Source: Bacteroidota bacterium
Lineage (GTDB): Bacteria; Bacteroidota; Ignavibacteria; SZUA-365; JAADGX01
Length of the DNA stretch: 6,065 nt
Direction: 5' to 3'
Assembly: GCA_024276335.1 (NCBI GenBank)
Contig: JAJRXL010000391.1
Span: 1 to 6,065 of the forward strand
Positions 6,051 to 6,065 of this stretch are shown here, piece by piece. Both the position numbers and the translations under genes were made by a program. The notes below the pieces were generated by a model that did not search any database, was not told the origin of the DNA, and saw only the letters and a list, made by a program, of their open reading frames with translations. The first letter of the stretch is position 1. Each line of letters opens with the position of its first letter.

Positions 6051-6065
6051 ACACACCTCACTGAA

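Noticed and set aside
6051..6065. Possible terminator after the CoA-transferase
   Set aside because: Only 15 bases are available, with no hairpin or T-run; the operon may continue.

Overview
The window holds five genes, all on the + strand, packed end to end: a coenzyme-B12-dependent acyl-CoA mutase large subunit (5' end cut off by the window edge), the three subunits of a xanthine-oxidase-family molybdenum hydroxylase in the order FAD subunit, [2Fe-2S] subunit, molybdopterin subunit, and a class III (CaiB/BaiF) CoA-transferase. The only intergenic gap is 12 bases (1219-1230). The other junctions are overlaps of 17, 4 and 4 bases, so the five genes read as one operon whose promoter lies upstream of the window. 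No RNA gene, mobile element, repeat array, CRISPR or convincing terminator is visible.

The DNA is GC-rich (about 60% by eye), with plain bacterial Shine-Dalgarno sites (GAGG, GAGGAA, GGAGG). The gene set (split B12 mutase, molybdenum hydroxylase, CoA-transferase) suits a bacterium that catabolises unusual carboxylic acids as CoA thioesters, possibly anaerobically. The sequence alone does not fix the phylum.

Layout: 1-1218, mutase large subunit, C-terminal 405 residues with no B12-binding domain; 1231-2097, FAD subunit; 2081-2569, [2Fe-2S] subunit; 2566-4866, molybdopterin subunit; 4863-6050, CoA-transferase; 6051-6065, 15 bases with nothing recognisable.

A plausible joint role (inference): the CoA-transferase loads a carboxylic acid onto CoA, the molybdenum enzyme hydroxylates or otherwise oxidises or reduces it with water and an electron carrier, and the mutase rearranges the carbon skeleton so that it can enter beta-oxidation or the methylmalonyl-CoA route. 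The order of steps and the substrate are unknown. The most distinctive feature is the mutase active-site loop: the family's THSQTSGWS-like segment is replaced by Met-Ile-Ala and six glycines, while the residues that bind a substrate carboxylate and the thioester are kept. That suggests a separate mutase subfamily with a larger or differently shaped substrate.
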